Part shown: in pieces, positions 37,459 through 45,963 of the stretch
Layout: every line of letters begins with the position of its first letter
Position numbering within the stretch: position 1 is the stretch's first letter
Source: Pseudarthrobacter polychromogenes
GTDB lineage: Bacteria; Actinomycetota; Actinomycetes; Actinomycetales; Micrococcaceae
Length of the DNA: 64,000 nucleotides
Assembly: GCF_014644495.1 (NCBI RefSeq)
Contig: NZ_BMKU01000012.1
Coordinates: forward strand, 61,112-125,111
Direction: 5' to 3'
Notes under the pieces: generated by a model
Told to the model about the DNA's origin: nothing
The model's database searches: none
Seen by the model: the letters and a program-made list of their open reading frames with translations, nothing else
Position numbers and translations under genes: made by a program

Positions 37459-38508
37459 TCAGCCCTTCGTTGTGAAAGCCCTGGCGGCGATGGCCGGCAG
37501 GAAGCTGTGGGCCTCCGGGATGTGCGCTGCACTGACCCGGCGGCGGAACACCCAGTAAGTCCAGGCCTGGTAGGCGATGACAAGGGGAAGGCCGAAGGCC
37601 GCCACGATGCTCATGAGCCCCAGGGTGTAGTCGGAGGAGGAGGCATTGGAGATGGTGAGGTCAAAGGCCTCGTTGAGGGTGGACGGCAGAACCACCGGGA
37701 ACACCGCCGCAAAGATCGATGCCGATCCCAGTGCCAGGAAAGCGCCAAGCCCGGAGAAGGCCTTGCCTTCGGCTCCCTTACGGGCCCACACCCAGGCTGC
37801 GGCCGCGGCGGCAACAGCCAGCAGGACAAGGGCCCAGGTCCAGGGCTTCCCGTCCAGGAACTGGATGCTGAGTGCCCATGCCGCGATGGGCAGGAGCAGG
37901 ACGGGGAGCAGGCGCACGAACCATGTCCGTGCCCGGTGCCGCACGTCGCCGTCGGTCTTCAGGGCCAGGAAAGCCAGGGCGTGGATCAGCGAGAAGCCCA
38001 CGACGGCGAGGCCGCCCAGAACGGCGTATCCGCTGAACCATGCCAGCGGGCCTCCTTCGCGGTCGCCGTTGGCGTTCAGCGGCAGGCCGGTGGTGGTGAG
38101 CGCCAGCGCGGCACCCACGCCGAAGGCCGCGAAGAAGGATCCCAGCGCGATGGCCCAGTCCCAGCGGGCACGCCACTGGTCGGTGTCCACCTTGCCCCGG
38201 TACTCGAAGGCCACCGCCCGGAAAATCAGGGCAACAAGCACCACCAGGAGCGGGAGGTAAAGGGCGGAGAACAGGGAGGCGTACCAGAGCGGGAAGGCGG
38301 CGAACGTGGCGCCGCCGGCCGTCAGGAGCCATACCTCGTTGCCGTCCCAGACGGGTCCGATGGTGTTGAGCAGGACGCGGCGCTCGGTGTTGTTGCGGGC
38401 GAAAAGCTTCATGAGCATCCCGACGCCGAGGTCGAAACCCTCCAGGAAGAGGTACCCGGTCCACAGCACCGCGATGGCGATGAACCAGACTGTTGGCAGC
38501 AGTTCCAT
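37459..38508 (-). CDS. cydB: Cytochrome bd ubiquinol/menaquinol oxidase subunit II
   Basis: A 349-residue integral membrane subunit of the bd-type quinol oxidase, with about nine hydrophobic segments. The family N-terminus MELLPTVWFIAIAVLWTGYLFLEGFDLGVGML and the block NTIGPVWDGNEVWLLTAGGA are clear. The ATG at 38508 is chosen because it gives this conserved N-terminus. It lies 31 bases downstream of the cydA stop and one base upstream of cydDC. Confidence 0.96.
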   Translation of the reverse strand: MELLPTVWFIAIAVLWTGYLFLEGFDLGVGMLMKLFARNNTERRVLLNTIGPVWDGNEVWLLTAGGATFAAFPLWYASLFSALYLPLLVVLVALIFRAVAFEYRGKVDTDQWRARWDWAIALGSFFAAFGVGAALALTTTGLPLNANGDREGGPLAWFSGYAVLGGLAVVGFSLIHALAFLALKTDGDVRHRARTWFVRLLPVLLLPIAAWALSIQFLDGKPWTWALVLLAVAAAAAAWVWARKGAEGKAFSGLGAFLALGSASIFAAVFPVVLPSTLNEAFDLTISNASSSDYTLGLMSIVAAFGLPLVIAYQAWTYWVFRRRVSAAHIPEAHSFLPAIAARAFTTKG

Positions 38509-38539
38509 GTGTGTATTTCCTCTGCTCTTCGTGCGCGGC

Positions 38540-40153
38540 TTAGTAGGCGAACGCCAGGACGTCGTCGCCGGGTTTGCCGCCGCCCGGTCCACCGGTTCCG
38601 GGGGTGGCGTCCTCATTTTCGTCGGCCGGTGCATGGACCAGCTCAGGCATGGCGGAGACCACTCCGCCGCGGATGTATTTCACCAGCAGCTTGACTTCTA
38701 CCACCAGCAGGACTGCGTAGACCGCCGTCAGGGTGACCAGCGAGGCCAGCAGCTCCCCGGCAGAGACACCGGGTGATACCGCCGCCGCCGTGAACATAAA
38801 GACCTGGTCGATGCCGCTGGGATCCGGATTGGGGGCAACGACGAACGGCTGGCGGCCCATCTCGGTGAAGATCCAGCCGGCCGCGTTGGCGCCGAAGGGT
38901 GCCAGGATGCCGAAGACGGCGAGCCGCATGAGCCACCGGGATTCGGGGACGGTCCCCTTCCGGGTGATCCACAGCGCCACGAGGGCTGCCAGGGCGGCGA
39001 GCCCGCCGAAGCCGATCATCATGCGGAAGCCCCAGTAGGTGACCTCCATGACGGGAAGGTAGTCGATTTCCTGGCCGGCGCGTTCGCCGTAGATGGGGTT
39101 GTCCGGCAGGTGGGTCCCGTAGGCCTCCTTGTACTGCGGCAGGAGGCTGTTGACGCCCTGGACTTCGGTGGTGAAGTCGCCCTTAGCCAGGTAGGAGAGG
39201 ATGCCGGGGACTTCAATGAGGGCAACGATGTCGTCGCAGTTCTGCGAACCAAGGTTGCCAATGCTCAGGACGGAGAACCCGGTGCCGTCATGGCAGGCGG
39301 CTTCCGCTGCGGCCATCTTCATGGGCTGCTGTTCGAACATCAGCTTGCCCTGGAGGTCCCCGGTGAGGGCGGTGCCGGCGAAGGAGATCATGGCCACCAC
39401 TGCGCCGATGCGCAGGGAACGGAGCCAGACTTTGTGGTCGTCGCGGTCCCGGCCGGGGATGTCCGCAGATTCGCCCGGGATGACCTTGCCGTCGGCACCG
39501 ACTGTGTCGACGCCGTCGCGCCGCCGGCGCCACAGGTGGTACCAGGCGATGCCCAGCAGGAAGCCGCCGGCAACGGCGAGGGCTCCGAAGAGGGTGTGCG
39601 GAACGGCAACGAGCGCGGTGTTGTTGGTGAAGACGGCCCAGGCGTCGGTCATGACGGGCCGGCCGTCGATCATCTCCACGCCCACGGGGTGCTGCATCCA
39701 GCTGTTGGCCACGATGATGAAGTACGCGGAGAAAATCGACCCGATCACTGCGATCCACAGGCACGCCAGGTGGATGCCGGGCTTGAGCTGCTTCCACCCG
39801 AAGATCCACAGTCCCAGGAAGGTGGATTCGACGAAGAACGCCAGCAGCGCTTCCAAGGCCAGGGGCGCTCCGAAGACGTCGCCCACGAACCGGCTGTATT
39901 CACTCCAGGCCATCCCGAACTGGAACTCCTGGACGATGCCGGTGGCCACACCCATGATGAAGTTAATGAGGAACAGCTTTCCCCAAAACTTGGTCATCCG
40001 GAGGTATTCGGGGTTGCCCGTGCGGTGCCAGGCCGTCTGCATGACTGCGACAACCAGGCCAAGGCCGATGGTCAGCGGGACCATCATGAAGTGGTAAACG
40101 GTGGTGATCCCGAATTGCCAGCGTGCGATTTCCAGCGCGTCCATAGCGTCCAA
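38540..40153 (-). CDS. cydA: Cytochrome bd oxidase subunit I
   Basis: A roughly 535-residue haem-bearing subunit I of the bd oxidase, which reduces O2 to water with high affinity. Haem-ligand regions are visible: the N-terminal His in WQFGITTVYHFMMVPLTIG, His in NNTALVAVPHTLFGALAV, and the later GWIFTEMGRQPFVV block. The region between is short, as in the short-Q-loop class. Start: a TTG at 40153 has GAGGGA 5 bases upstream, while the in-frame ATG at 40144 is 14 bases from that site; either gives nearly the same protein. Operators O1 and O2 lie directly upstream. Confidence 0.95.
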   Translation of the reverse strand: MDAMDALEIARWQFGITTVYHFMMVPLTIGLGLVVAVMQTAWHRTGNPEYLRMTKFWGKLFLINFIMGVATGIVQEFQFGMAWSEYSRFVGDVFGAPLALEALLAFFVESTFLGLWIFGWKQLKPGIHLACLWIAVIGSIFSAYFIIVANSWMQHPVGVEMIDGRPVMTDAWAVFTNNTALVAVPHTLFGALAVAGGFLLGIAWYHLWRRRRDGVDTVGADGKVIPGESADIPGRDRDDHKVWLRSLRIGAVVAMISFAGTALTGDLQGKLMFEQQPMKMAAAEAACHDGTGFSVLSIGNLGSQNCDDIVALIEVPGILSYLAKGDFTTEVQGVNSLLPQYKEAYGTHLPDNPIYGERAGQEIDYLPVMEVTYWGFRMMIGFGGLAALAALVALWITRKGTVPESRWLMRLAVFGILAPFGANAAGWIFTEMGRQPFVVAPNPDPSGIDQVFMFTAAAVSPGVSAGELLASLVTLTAVYAVLLVVEVKLLVKYIRGGVVSAMPELVHAPADENEDATPGTGGPGGGKPGDDVLAFAY

Positions 40154-40183
40154 GGCGGTCCCTCGTGTCAGCGAATGCAGATC

Positions 40184-40200
40184 TTCTACGTTTTGTAGAA
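40184..40200. promoter_or_regulatory. BlaI-type operator O1 (cydA side)
   Basis: TTCTAC-gtttt-GTAGAA is a perfect 6-bp inverted repeat with a 5-base spacer, 31 bases upstream of the cydA start. It lies just downstream of the predicted -10 on the minus strand, so occupancy would block transcription. Its arms are identical to those of O2 and O3. Confidence 0.8.
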
Positions 40201-40206
40201 CTCAAC

Positions 40207-40223
40207 TTCTACCGAGTGTAGAA
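40207..40223. promoter_or_regulatory. BlaI-type operator O2 (over cydA -10)
   Basis: TTCTAC-cgagt-GTAGAA has the same arms and spacing as O1. Its start is 23 bases from that of O1, about two helical turns. It contains the predicted minus-strand -10 hexamer at 40215-40220. Confidence 0.8.
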
Positions 40224-40244
40224 CAACCGCGGCGGTGGTGTAAA
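40215..40244 (-). promoter_or_regulatory. Predicted cydA promoter
   Basis: On the minus strand, TTTACA (40239-40244) and TACACT (40215-40220) are separated by 18 bases, a reasonable -35/-10 pair. Operator O2 covers the -10 and O1 follows it. Confidence 0.6.
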
Positions 40245-40297
40245 AACCAGCTTCCACTCCCCCGGCGCGGCAGGCAAGGGCCGCGTCAGGCCACGTG

Positions 40298-40314
40298 TTC
40301 TACCCAACGTAGAA
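40298..40314. promoter_or_regulatory. BlaI-type operator O3 (blaI side)
   Basis: TTCTAC-ccaac-GTAGAA, the third copy of the repeat, lies 101 bases upstream of the blaI start. A TAAATT -10-like hexamer at 40333-40338 would put the -35 at about 40310-40315, overlapping this operator and suggesting autoregulation of blaI. Confidence 0.75.
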
Positions 40315-40414
40315 AGTCTCGGGAAAACCGGGTAAATTGGAGGTGTAGTTCAAACACAGCATGCAGCCACCTCCGCCCGGCGGCGGTGGCGCGGGGAAAC
40401 AAAGGAAAAGTGCA

Positions 40415-40801
40415 ATGGCTAGTCTTGGTGAACTGGAACGGGCAGTGATGGATCTGCTCTGGGCGGGCCAGGAAGCAGCCACAGCCAACACGCTGCGGGA
40501 CAGGCTCGCGCAGACCTCGGCCGGGCAAGGCGGTGCAGCCGGCCACGAGGGCAAGGAGCTTGCCGTGACCACTGTGCTCACCGTGCTGTCCCGGCTGGAG
40601 AAGAAGGGCCTGGTGGAGCGCGAACGCGGCACCCGTCCGCACCGGTACCAGGCAGTGTCCAGCCGCGAGGACCACACCGCCGAGCTGATGCACGAGGTGC
40701 TGGGGTCGGCTCCGGACCGCGAAGCAGTGCTGGCCCGCTTTATCGGGTCCGTATCCGAGGGTGAAGCCGAGACTCTGCGCAAACTGCTTGGCCACCTCTA
40801 G
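40415..40801 (+). CDS. BlaI/MecI/CopY family transcriptional repressor
   Basis: A 128-residue winged-helix repressor. The family N-terminus LGELERAVMDLLWAGQEAATANTLRDRL is followed by the recognition region VTTVLTVLSRLEKKGLVERERGTRPHRYQAV and a C-terminal dimerisation helix pair. Family members bind inverted repeats of TACA/TGTA type and are inactivated by cleavage when a membrane M56 protease is triggered, or by metal in CopY. The gene is followed 6 bases later by an M56 protease and preceded by three identical inverted repeats shared with cydA. The ATG at 40415 gives the standard N-terminus. Confidence 0.93.
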   Translation: MASLGELERAVMDLLWAGQEAATANTLRDRLAQTSAGQGGAAGHEGKELAVTTVLTVLSRLEKKGLVERERGTRPHRYQAVSSREDHTAELMHEVLGSAPDREAVLARFIGSVSEGEAETLRKLLGHL

Positions 40802-40807
40802 CGGACC

Positions 40808-41800
40808 ATGTTCTGGGCCTCGTACCTGCTGGCGGTCCTTGCGATAGTCCTGGCGTGGCCGGTGCCTGTCCTACTCTCACGCGCGCAGTGGCCCGCCCGC
40901 TCACCCTTTACCGCCATGATCCTGTGGCAGGCGATAGCGCTGGCCGGCGGGCTGTCCATGATCGGCGCAATGCTCGTGTATGGCCTGGAACCGATCGGGG
41001 ACAACCTGATCGCAGGCCTGCGGGCGCTGGCCGGCATGGTGCTGTACAACGCCCCCACCACTGCCCTGGGTTTCTGGCATATTTTCGCCCTGTCCGCGGC
41101 GGCGCTGCTCACCGCCCACCTGGTGTTCACGCTCCTGCTGACCTACTACAAGATTGAGCGCCAGCGGCGCCGGCACCGCGAACTGCTGTCCCTGCTGGCC
41201 TCGCCGTCCGCTGAGGGGACGGGAACCCTGGTCATCAGCCACAACTCCCCCGTGGCGTACTGCCTTCCCGGCGGCGCCCGGTCCGTGACTGTTCTTTCGG
41301 ATGGCCTGATGGCGGCCCTTGAGCCCGCAGAACTCCGTGCGGTCCTGATTCATGAGAACGCCCACCTCAGCCAGCGCCACCACCTGCTGCTGTGGGCATT
41401 CGCTGCCTGGCGGCAGGCACTACCCTGGCTGCCAACCACCCGCCTCGCCCAAGAGTCAGTGAACTCCCTGATCGAGATGCTGGCGGACGACGTCGCGCTC
41501 AAGACCGAAAGCAAGGCCACGCTGATCAAGGCCATCGCCATTGTGGCCAGCGGGTCGGCCGGGAACAGCGGCGGCGCGGACCTCCGACAGGAGGTGTCCA
41601 GCCTGGCGCTCTCCGGACTTGACGCCGCCGCCGGCACGTCCGGCGCGGACTCCGCCCGGACCACCGCCTCACGGGTCAGCCGGCTGCTCTCGCCCCGGCC
41701 TGAGCTGCCGGCGCCCATCCGCAGCATGGTCGTGGCAGGATCCGTACTGCTCCTTGCTCTGCCCACCCTGCTGCTCGTGGTGCCCGGCCTGCTGGGGTGA
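40808..41800 (+). CDS. M56 family membrane metallopeptidase (BlaR1/MecR1-like, no sensor domain)
   Basis: A 330-residue membrane protease with about four transmembrane segments: residues 1-25, 37-65, about 93-120, and a last one near 305-330. The zinc motif HENAH is at residues 182-186 (VLIHENAHLSQRHH), with a likely third ligand in the following EMLADD block. BlaR1 and MecR1 carry a C-terminal penicillin-binding sensor; here the protein stops after the last membrane helix, so it cannot sense beta-lactams in that way. It is co-transcribed with the BlaI-like repressor, its presumed direct or indirect target. Confidence 0.9.
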   Translation: MFWASYLLAVLAIVLAWPVPVLLSRAQWPARSPFTAMILWQAIALAGGLSMIGAMLVYGLEPIGDNLIAGLRALAGMVLYNAPTTALGFWHIFALSAAALLTAHLVFTLLLTYYKIERQRRRHRELLSLLASPSAEGTGTLVISHNSPVAYCLPGGARSVTVLSDGLMAALEPAELRAVLIHENAHLSQRHHLLLWAFAAWRQALPWLPTTRLAQESVNSLIEMLADDVALKTESKATLIKAIAIVASGSAGNSGGADLRQEVSSLALSGLDAAAGTSGADSARTTASRVSRLLSPRPELPAPIRSMVVAGSVLLLALPTLLLVVPGLLG

Positions 41801-41851
41801 GTCCCGCCGTCGTCCTCCCTCTCCGGCCTGGCACCGGCTGCCCTGCTGCCG

Positions 41852-43960
41852 TCAGGCGTCGATGCGCTCCCGGTCCAGGCTGGAGGCGCCTGCAATGATG
41901 AAGTCCTTGCGCGGTGACACGTCCGAGCCCATCAGCAGGTCGAAGATCTCCTCTGCCTGCTGCGCGTTTTCGATCCCCACCTTGCGCAGGGTACGGTGCC
42001 GCGGGTCCATGGTGGTCTCGGCCAGCTGCTCGGCGTCCATTTCGCCCAGGCCCTTGTAGCGCTGGATGGGCTCTTTGTACCGCTTGCCCTCCTTCGCCAG
42101 GCGGGCCAGCAGGACGTGGAGCTCCGCCTCGGAGTAGGTGTAGATCATCTCGTTGGCTTTTTGGCCCGCGTTGATGACCTCCACCCGGTGCAGCGGCGGA
42201 ACCGCCGCGAACACCCGGCCCTCCAGGATCATGGGCCGCATGTAGCGGAAGAAAAGGGTCAGCAGCAGGGTCCGGATGTGGGCGCCGTCCACGTCGGCGT
42301 CAGTCATCAGGATGACCTTGCCGTAGCGGGCGGCAGAGAGGTCGAAGCTGCGTCCGGACCCGGCCCCCACCACCTGGATCAGGGCGGCGCACTCGGCATT
42401 GGAGAGCATGTCCCCCACCGAGGCTTTCTGGACATTGAGGATTTTGCCGCGGATGGGCAGCAGCGCCTGGAAGTCGGAGGACCTGGCCAGCTTGGCGGTT
42501 CCGAGCGCCGAGTCGCCTTCCACAATGAACAGTTCGGAACGTGCGACGTCGTCCGTGCGGCAGTCGGCCAGCTTGGTGGGCATGGAGGAGGTTTCCAGCG
42601 CGTTCTTGCGCCGTTGGGTCTCCTTGTGCACGCGGGCCGAGATGCGTGACTTCATCTCGCTGACGATTTTTTCGAGCAGCAGGGCGGACTGGGCCTTGTC
42701 ATTGCGGTTCGCGGAGCTGAGCTTGGCGCTGATCTCGCGTTCCACCACCTTGGCAACGATGGCACGCACGGCTGATGTGCCCAGGATTTCCTTGGTCTGG
42801 CCTTCAAACTGCGGCTCCGCAAGCCGCACCGTCAGGACCGCCGTCAGTCCTGCGAAGATGTCGTCCTTTTCGATCTTGTCGTTGCCGGCCTTGAGCTTGC
42901 GGGCATTGGTTTCCACGGCTTTGCGGAAGGTCTTGACCAGGGCCTGCTCAAATCCTGACTGGTGGGTTCCGCCCTTGGGCGTGGAGATGATGTTGACGAA
43001 ACTGCGGACCGTGCTGTCATAACCGATCCCCCAGCGCAGCGCGACGTCCACCTCACAATCCCGCTCCACCTCGGCAAGCTGGCTGTGCCCGCGCTCGTCC
43101 AGGACGGGCACCGTCTCCTTGAACTTTCCGGATCCGTGCAGCCGCCACACATCGGTGACTGCCGGATCGGCGGCGAGGAATTCGACGAATTCCGAGATGC
43201 CGCCGTCATGGTGGAACACCTCTTCGTGGACGCCCGCCTCGCCGGGGGTTCCCGGGACCCTCCGCTCATCCCGCACTGTCAGCTTGAGGCCGGGAACCAG
43301 GAAGGAGGTCTGCCGGGCGCGGGCGGCCAGTTCCTCATAGGAGAACTTGGCGTCGGGGGTGAAGATCTGCCGGTCGGCCCAGTAGCGGATCCGGGTTCCC
43401 GTGACGCCGCGCTTGGCCTTGCCGGCGATATCCAGGACCGAGTCGTCAACGAACGGTGTGAAGGGCGCGGCGGGGTCCGTTTTGGAACCGGTGTCCTTGA
43501 AGCGCCCGGGCTCGCCGCGGCGGAACGACATCTTGTAGGTCTTCCCGCCCCGGTCCACTTCGACGTCCAGGCGGGAGGACAGGGCATTGACCACGGACGC
43601 ACCCACACCGTGCAGGCCGCCCGAGGCGGTGTAGGAGCCACCGCCGAACTTGCCGCCGGCGTGCAGTTTGGTGAAGACAACCTCCACGCCCGTCAGGCCC
43701 GTTTTGGGTTCCTTGTCGATGGGAATGCCGCGGCCGTCGTCGTGGATCTCCACGGAGTTGTCCGCGTGCAGGATGATTTTGATGTCGTGGCCGAATCCGG
43801 CCAGCGCCTCGTCGACGGAGTTGTCGATGATTTCCCAGAGGCAGTGCATGAGGCCGCGGGAGTCGGTGGAACCGATGTACATGCCCGGGCGCTTGCGGAC
43901 GGCCTCAAGGCCCTCCAGTACAGACAGGTGCCGGGCAGTGTAATCAGAACTGGGTGCCAC
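41852..43960 (-). CDS. parE: DNA topoisomerase IV subunit B (ParE/GyrB family)
   Basis: A 702-residue GHKL ATPase subunit. ATP-site motifs are WEIIDNSVDEALAG, DDGRGIP and SGGLHGVGASVVNALS. The TOPRIM domain has VEGDSALGTAKLARSSDFQA, where gyrases usually have GDSAGGSAKQ, and the metal triad DADVDGAH. It is the partner of parC at 30879. The start is a GTG at 43960 (MAPSSDY). Convergent with the M56 gene. Confidence 0.93.
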   Translation of the reverse strand: MAPSSDYTARHLSVLEGLEAVRKRPGMYIGSTDSRGLMHCLWEIIDNSVDEALAGFGHDIKIILHADNSVEIHDDGRGIPIDKEPKTGLTGVEVVFTKLHAGGKFGGGSYTASGGLHGVGASVVNALSSRLDVEVDRGGKTYKMSFRRGEPGRFKDTGSKTDPAAPFTPFVDDSVLDIAGKAKRGVTGTRIRYWADRQIFTPDAKFSYEELAARARQTSFLVPGLKLTVRDERRVPGTPGEAGVHEEVFHHDGGISEFVEFLAADPAVTDVWRLHGSGKFKETVPVLDERGHSQLAEVERDCEVDVALRWGIGYDSTVRSFVNIISTPKGGTHQSGFEQALVKTFRKAVETNARKLKAGNDKIEKDDIFAGLTAVLTVRLAEPQFEGQTKEILGTSAVRAIVAKVVEREISAKLSSANRNDKAQSALLLEKIVSEMKSRISARVHKETQRRKNALETSSMPTKLADCRTDDVARSELFIVEGDSALGTAKLARSSDFQALLPIRGKILNVQKASVGDMLSNAECAALIQVVGAGSGRSFDLSAARYGKVILMTDADVDGAHIRTLLLTLFFRYMRPMILEGRVFAAVPPLHRVEVINAGQKANEMIYTYSEAELHVLLARLAKEGKRYKEPIQRYKGLGEMDAEQLAETTMDPRHRTLRKVGIENAQQAEEIFDLLMGSDVSPRKDFIIAGASSLDRERIDA

Positions 43961-44182
43961 TGGTGATGAGCTCCTTCAGGGACGTAAAACAGCGGGCTGG
44001 GATCGCTTCCTCTAGGGTAGTCGGCGCGGCGCCTGCGGTCCGGCTGCCACACCTGGCGGAGGGTGTGGACCGCGCCACGTCAGGGCGTGCGCAGGCTGCT
44101 TGGACGTTCTTGAGCCAACATTGCGGATACGCGCACAGCGAACTTGCCCCATCCTTGCGATGGTTTTGTTACGAATGCTGGT

Positions 44183-44188
44183 TATATA
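44183..44188 (+). promoter_or_regulatory. Candidate -10 for the DUF7455 gene
   Basis: TATATA, preceded by TG a few bases upstream, lies 28 bases before the ATG, with AAGGAGG at 44205-44211 between. The -35 is not convincing. Confidence 0.45.
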
Positions 44189-44216
44189 GACGTACTGATC
44201 TACTAAGGAGGCCGAC

Positions 44217-44438
44217 ATGACAACAGCAGTGGCAGACCGCACACTCAATGCACTGGACCGGTGCGACCGTTGCGGAGCTCAGGCCTATGTCCGGGTTGTA
44301 TTGGAGTCCTCCGGCGGTGAGCTGCTCTTCTGCGGCCACCACGCCCGCGCAGTCGAGGCGACTCTGAAGCCCTTGAGCTCCGACTGGCACGATGAGACGG
44401 GCAAGCTTCACGAGAAGGCAGCCGTAGAAATCGACTAG
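44217..44438 (+). CDS. DUF7455 family small protein
   Basis: A 73-residue protein of an actinobacterial family found next to the primary sigma factor gene. CDRCGAQAYVRV and FCGHHARAVE give a Cys-x2-Cys ... Cys-x-His-His set that could form a small zinc ribbon. A strong AAGGAGG site precedes the ATG. Function unknown. Confidence 0.88.
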   Translation: MTTAVADRTLNALDRCDRCGAQAYVRVVLESSGGELLFCGHHARAVEATLKPLSSDWHDETGKLHEKAAVEID

Positions 44439-44453
44439 CTTCCCCAAGCTGTC

Positions 44454-44488
44454 GGGACTCCACCGGAAGGTGGGGTCCCAATTCTTTT
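44454..44488 (+). terminator. Rho-independent terminator of the DUF7455 gene
   Basis: An 11-bp stem (44454-44464 with 44469-44479, one G-T wobble) closes on a GGAA tetraloop and is followed by TTCTTTT, 16 bases after the stop codon. Confidence 0.85.
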
Positions 44489-44580
44489 AAGCCCCGCCCT
44501 TCGTTTAGGCCGCGCCCGCGCCCTCGCCGGGCCCCGTCCCGGCCGGCCAGGCCCTGCGCCCGCGCATCCTGCCCCGAACG

Positions 44581-44642
44581 GAAAAGCGGCCCGCCCGGCT
44601 GCCACGCCCTCGAGGGGCCACGGCAGCCGGCGGGCCGCTTTT
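44581..44642 (-). terminator. Terminator of the sigma factor gene
   Basis: A 21-bp stem with a single bulged C has arms at 44582-44603 and 44622-44642, with AAAAGCGGCC and GGCCGCTTTT at the base. On the minus strand it follows the sigma factor stop by about 17 bases and ends in TTTTC. It can also act on the plus strand. Confidence 0.85.
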
Positions 44643-44658
44643 CCAGCTCATCCTGCTT

Positions 44659-45963
44659 TTAGTCGAGGTAGTCCCGGAGTACCTGCGACCGCGAGGGGTG
44701 GCGGAGCTTGGACATCGTCTTCGATTCGATCTGGCGGATGCGCTCACGCGTTACTCCGTAGACCTTGCCGATTTCGTCTAAAGTCTTCGGCTGTCCGTCG
44801 GTTAGGCCGAAGCGCATGGCCACAACCCCGGCTTCGCGCTCGGACAGGGTGTCCAGGACGGAGTGGAGCTGTTCCTGGAGGAGCGTGAAGCTCACGGCGT
44901 CCGCGGGAACAACGGCCTCGGAGTCCTCGATCAGGTCACCGAATTCGGAGTCGCCGTCTTCGCCCAGGGGCGTGTGCAGCGAGATCGGCTCACGGCCGTA
45001 CTTCTGGACTTCGACAACCTTTTCGGGGGTCATGTCGAGTTCGAGTGCGAGCTCCTCGGGCGTGGGTTCGCGGCCGAGGTCCTGGAGCATCTGGCGCTGG
45101 ACACGTGCCAGCTTGTTGATGACTTCAACCATGTGGACCGGAATACGGATGGTACGGGCCTGGTCCGCCATGGCGCGGGTGATGGCCTGCCGGATCCACC
45201 AGGTGGCGTAGGTGGAGAACTTGAAGCCCTTGGTGTAGTCGAACTTCTCCACTGCACGGATGAGGCCCAGGTTGCCTTCCTGGATCAGGTCCAGGAAGAG
45301 CATGCCGCGTCCGGTATAGCGCTTGGCCAGCGAGACCACCAGGCGGAGGTTGGCTTCGAGGAGGTGGTTCTTGGCGCGCTTGCCGTCATGGATGATGAAT
45401 TCAAGCTCGCGCTTGTACTTCGGATCCATGGACCCGTCGTCCGCGTTGATCTTCTCTTCGGCGAACAGCCCGGCTTCGATCCGGAGGGCAAGGTCCACTT
45501 CCTGCTCGGCATTGAGCAGTGCCACCTTGCCGATTTGCTTCAGGTAGTCCTTGACGGGGTCGGCCGTGGCTCCGGCGGACATGACCTGCTGGACAGGCGC
45601 GTCGTCGTCGTCAGCGTCCGAGTAGACGAAGCCCTTGCCGGAGCCGGCAACTGCCTTGGCGGGATCAGCCTCGGCGTCCTCCTCAACGACTTCAGGTCCT
45701 TCGAGGACGATGTCGTCGAGGTCTTCCTCGACTTCTTCGGCGTCGTCGGTGTCACCGGCAGCGGACTTTGCGGCTGCCGCCTTCGCACCGGGCTTGGGGC
45801 CGCGCTTCTTGGGCTCGGGCTTGCCGTCCGCTGCAGCCGCACCGGCCGACGCCTTGTTGGCTGCCCGCGTAGCTGCACGCTTGGCGTTGGTCGCAGCCTG
45901 CTTCTCCTCGGCGGACAGTTCGTCCGGGGCGGCGGGGTCCTTCTTCGTGGAAGACGGGGTCAC
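44659..45963 (-). CDS. rpoD: Primary RNA polymerase sigma factor (RpoD/SigA/HrdB)
   Basis: A 434-residue sigma-70 factor. An acidic, Ala/Lys-rich N-terminal 120 residues precede region 1.2 (DPVKDYLKQIGKVALLNAEQEVDLA). Region 2 includes RLVVSLAKRYTGRGMLFLDLIQEGNLGLIRAVEKFDYTKGFKFSTYATWWIRQAI, region 3 follows, and region 4.2 ends VTRERIRQIESKTMSKLRHPSRSQ. It directs transcription of housekeeping genes. The start is a GTG at 45963 (MTPSSTKKD). The DUF7455 gene lies just beyond its terminator, a conserved pairing. Confidence 0.97.
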   Translation of the reverse strand: MTPSSTKKDPAAPDELSAEEKQAATNAKRAATRAANKASAGAAAADGKPEPKKRGPKPGAKAAAAKSAAGDTDDAEEVEEDLDDIVLEGPEVVEEDAEADPAKAVAGSGKGFVYSDADDDDAPVQQVMSAGATADPVKDYLKQIGKVALLNAEQEVDLALRIEAGLFAEEKINADDGSMDPKYKRELEFIIHDGKRAKNHLLEANLRLVVSLAKRYTGRGMLFLDLIQEGNLGLIRAVEKFDYTKGFKFSTYATWWIRQAITRAMADQARTIRIPVHMVEVINKLARVQRQMLQDLGREPTPEELALELDMTPEKVVEVQKYGREPISLHTPLGEDGDSEFGDLIEDSEAVVPADAVSFTLLQEQLHSVLDTLSEREAGVVAMRFGLTDGQPKTLDEIGKVYGVTRERIRQIESKTMSKLRHPSRSQVLRDYLD

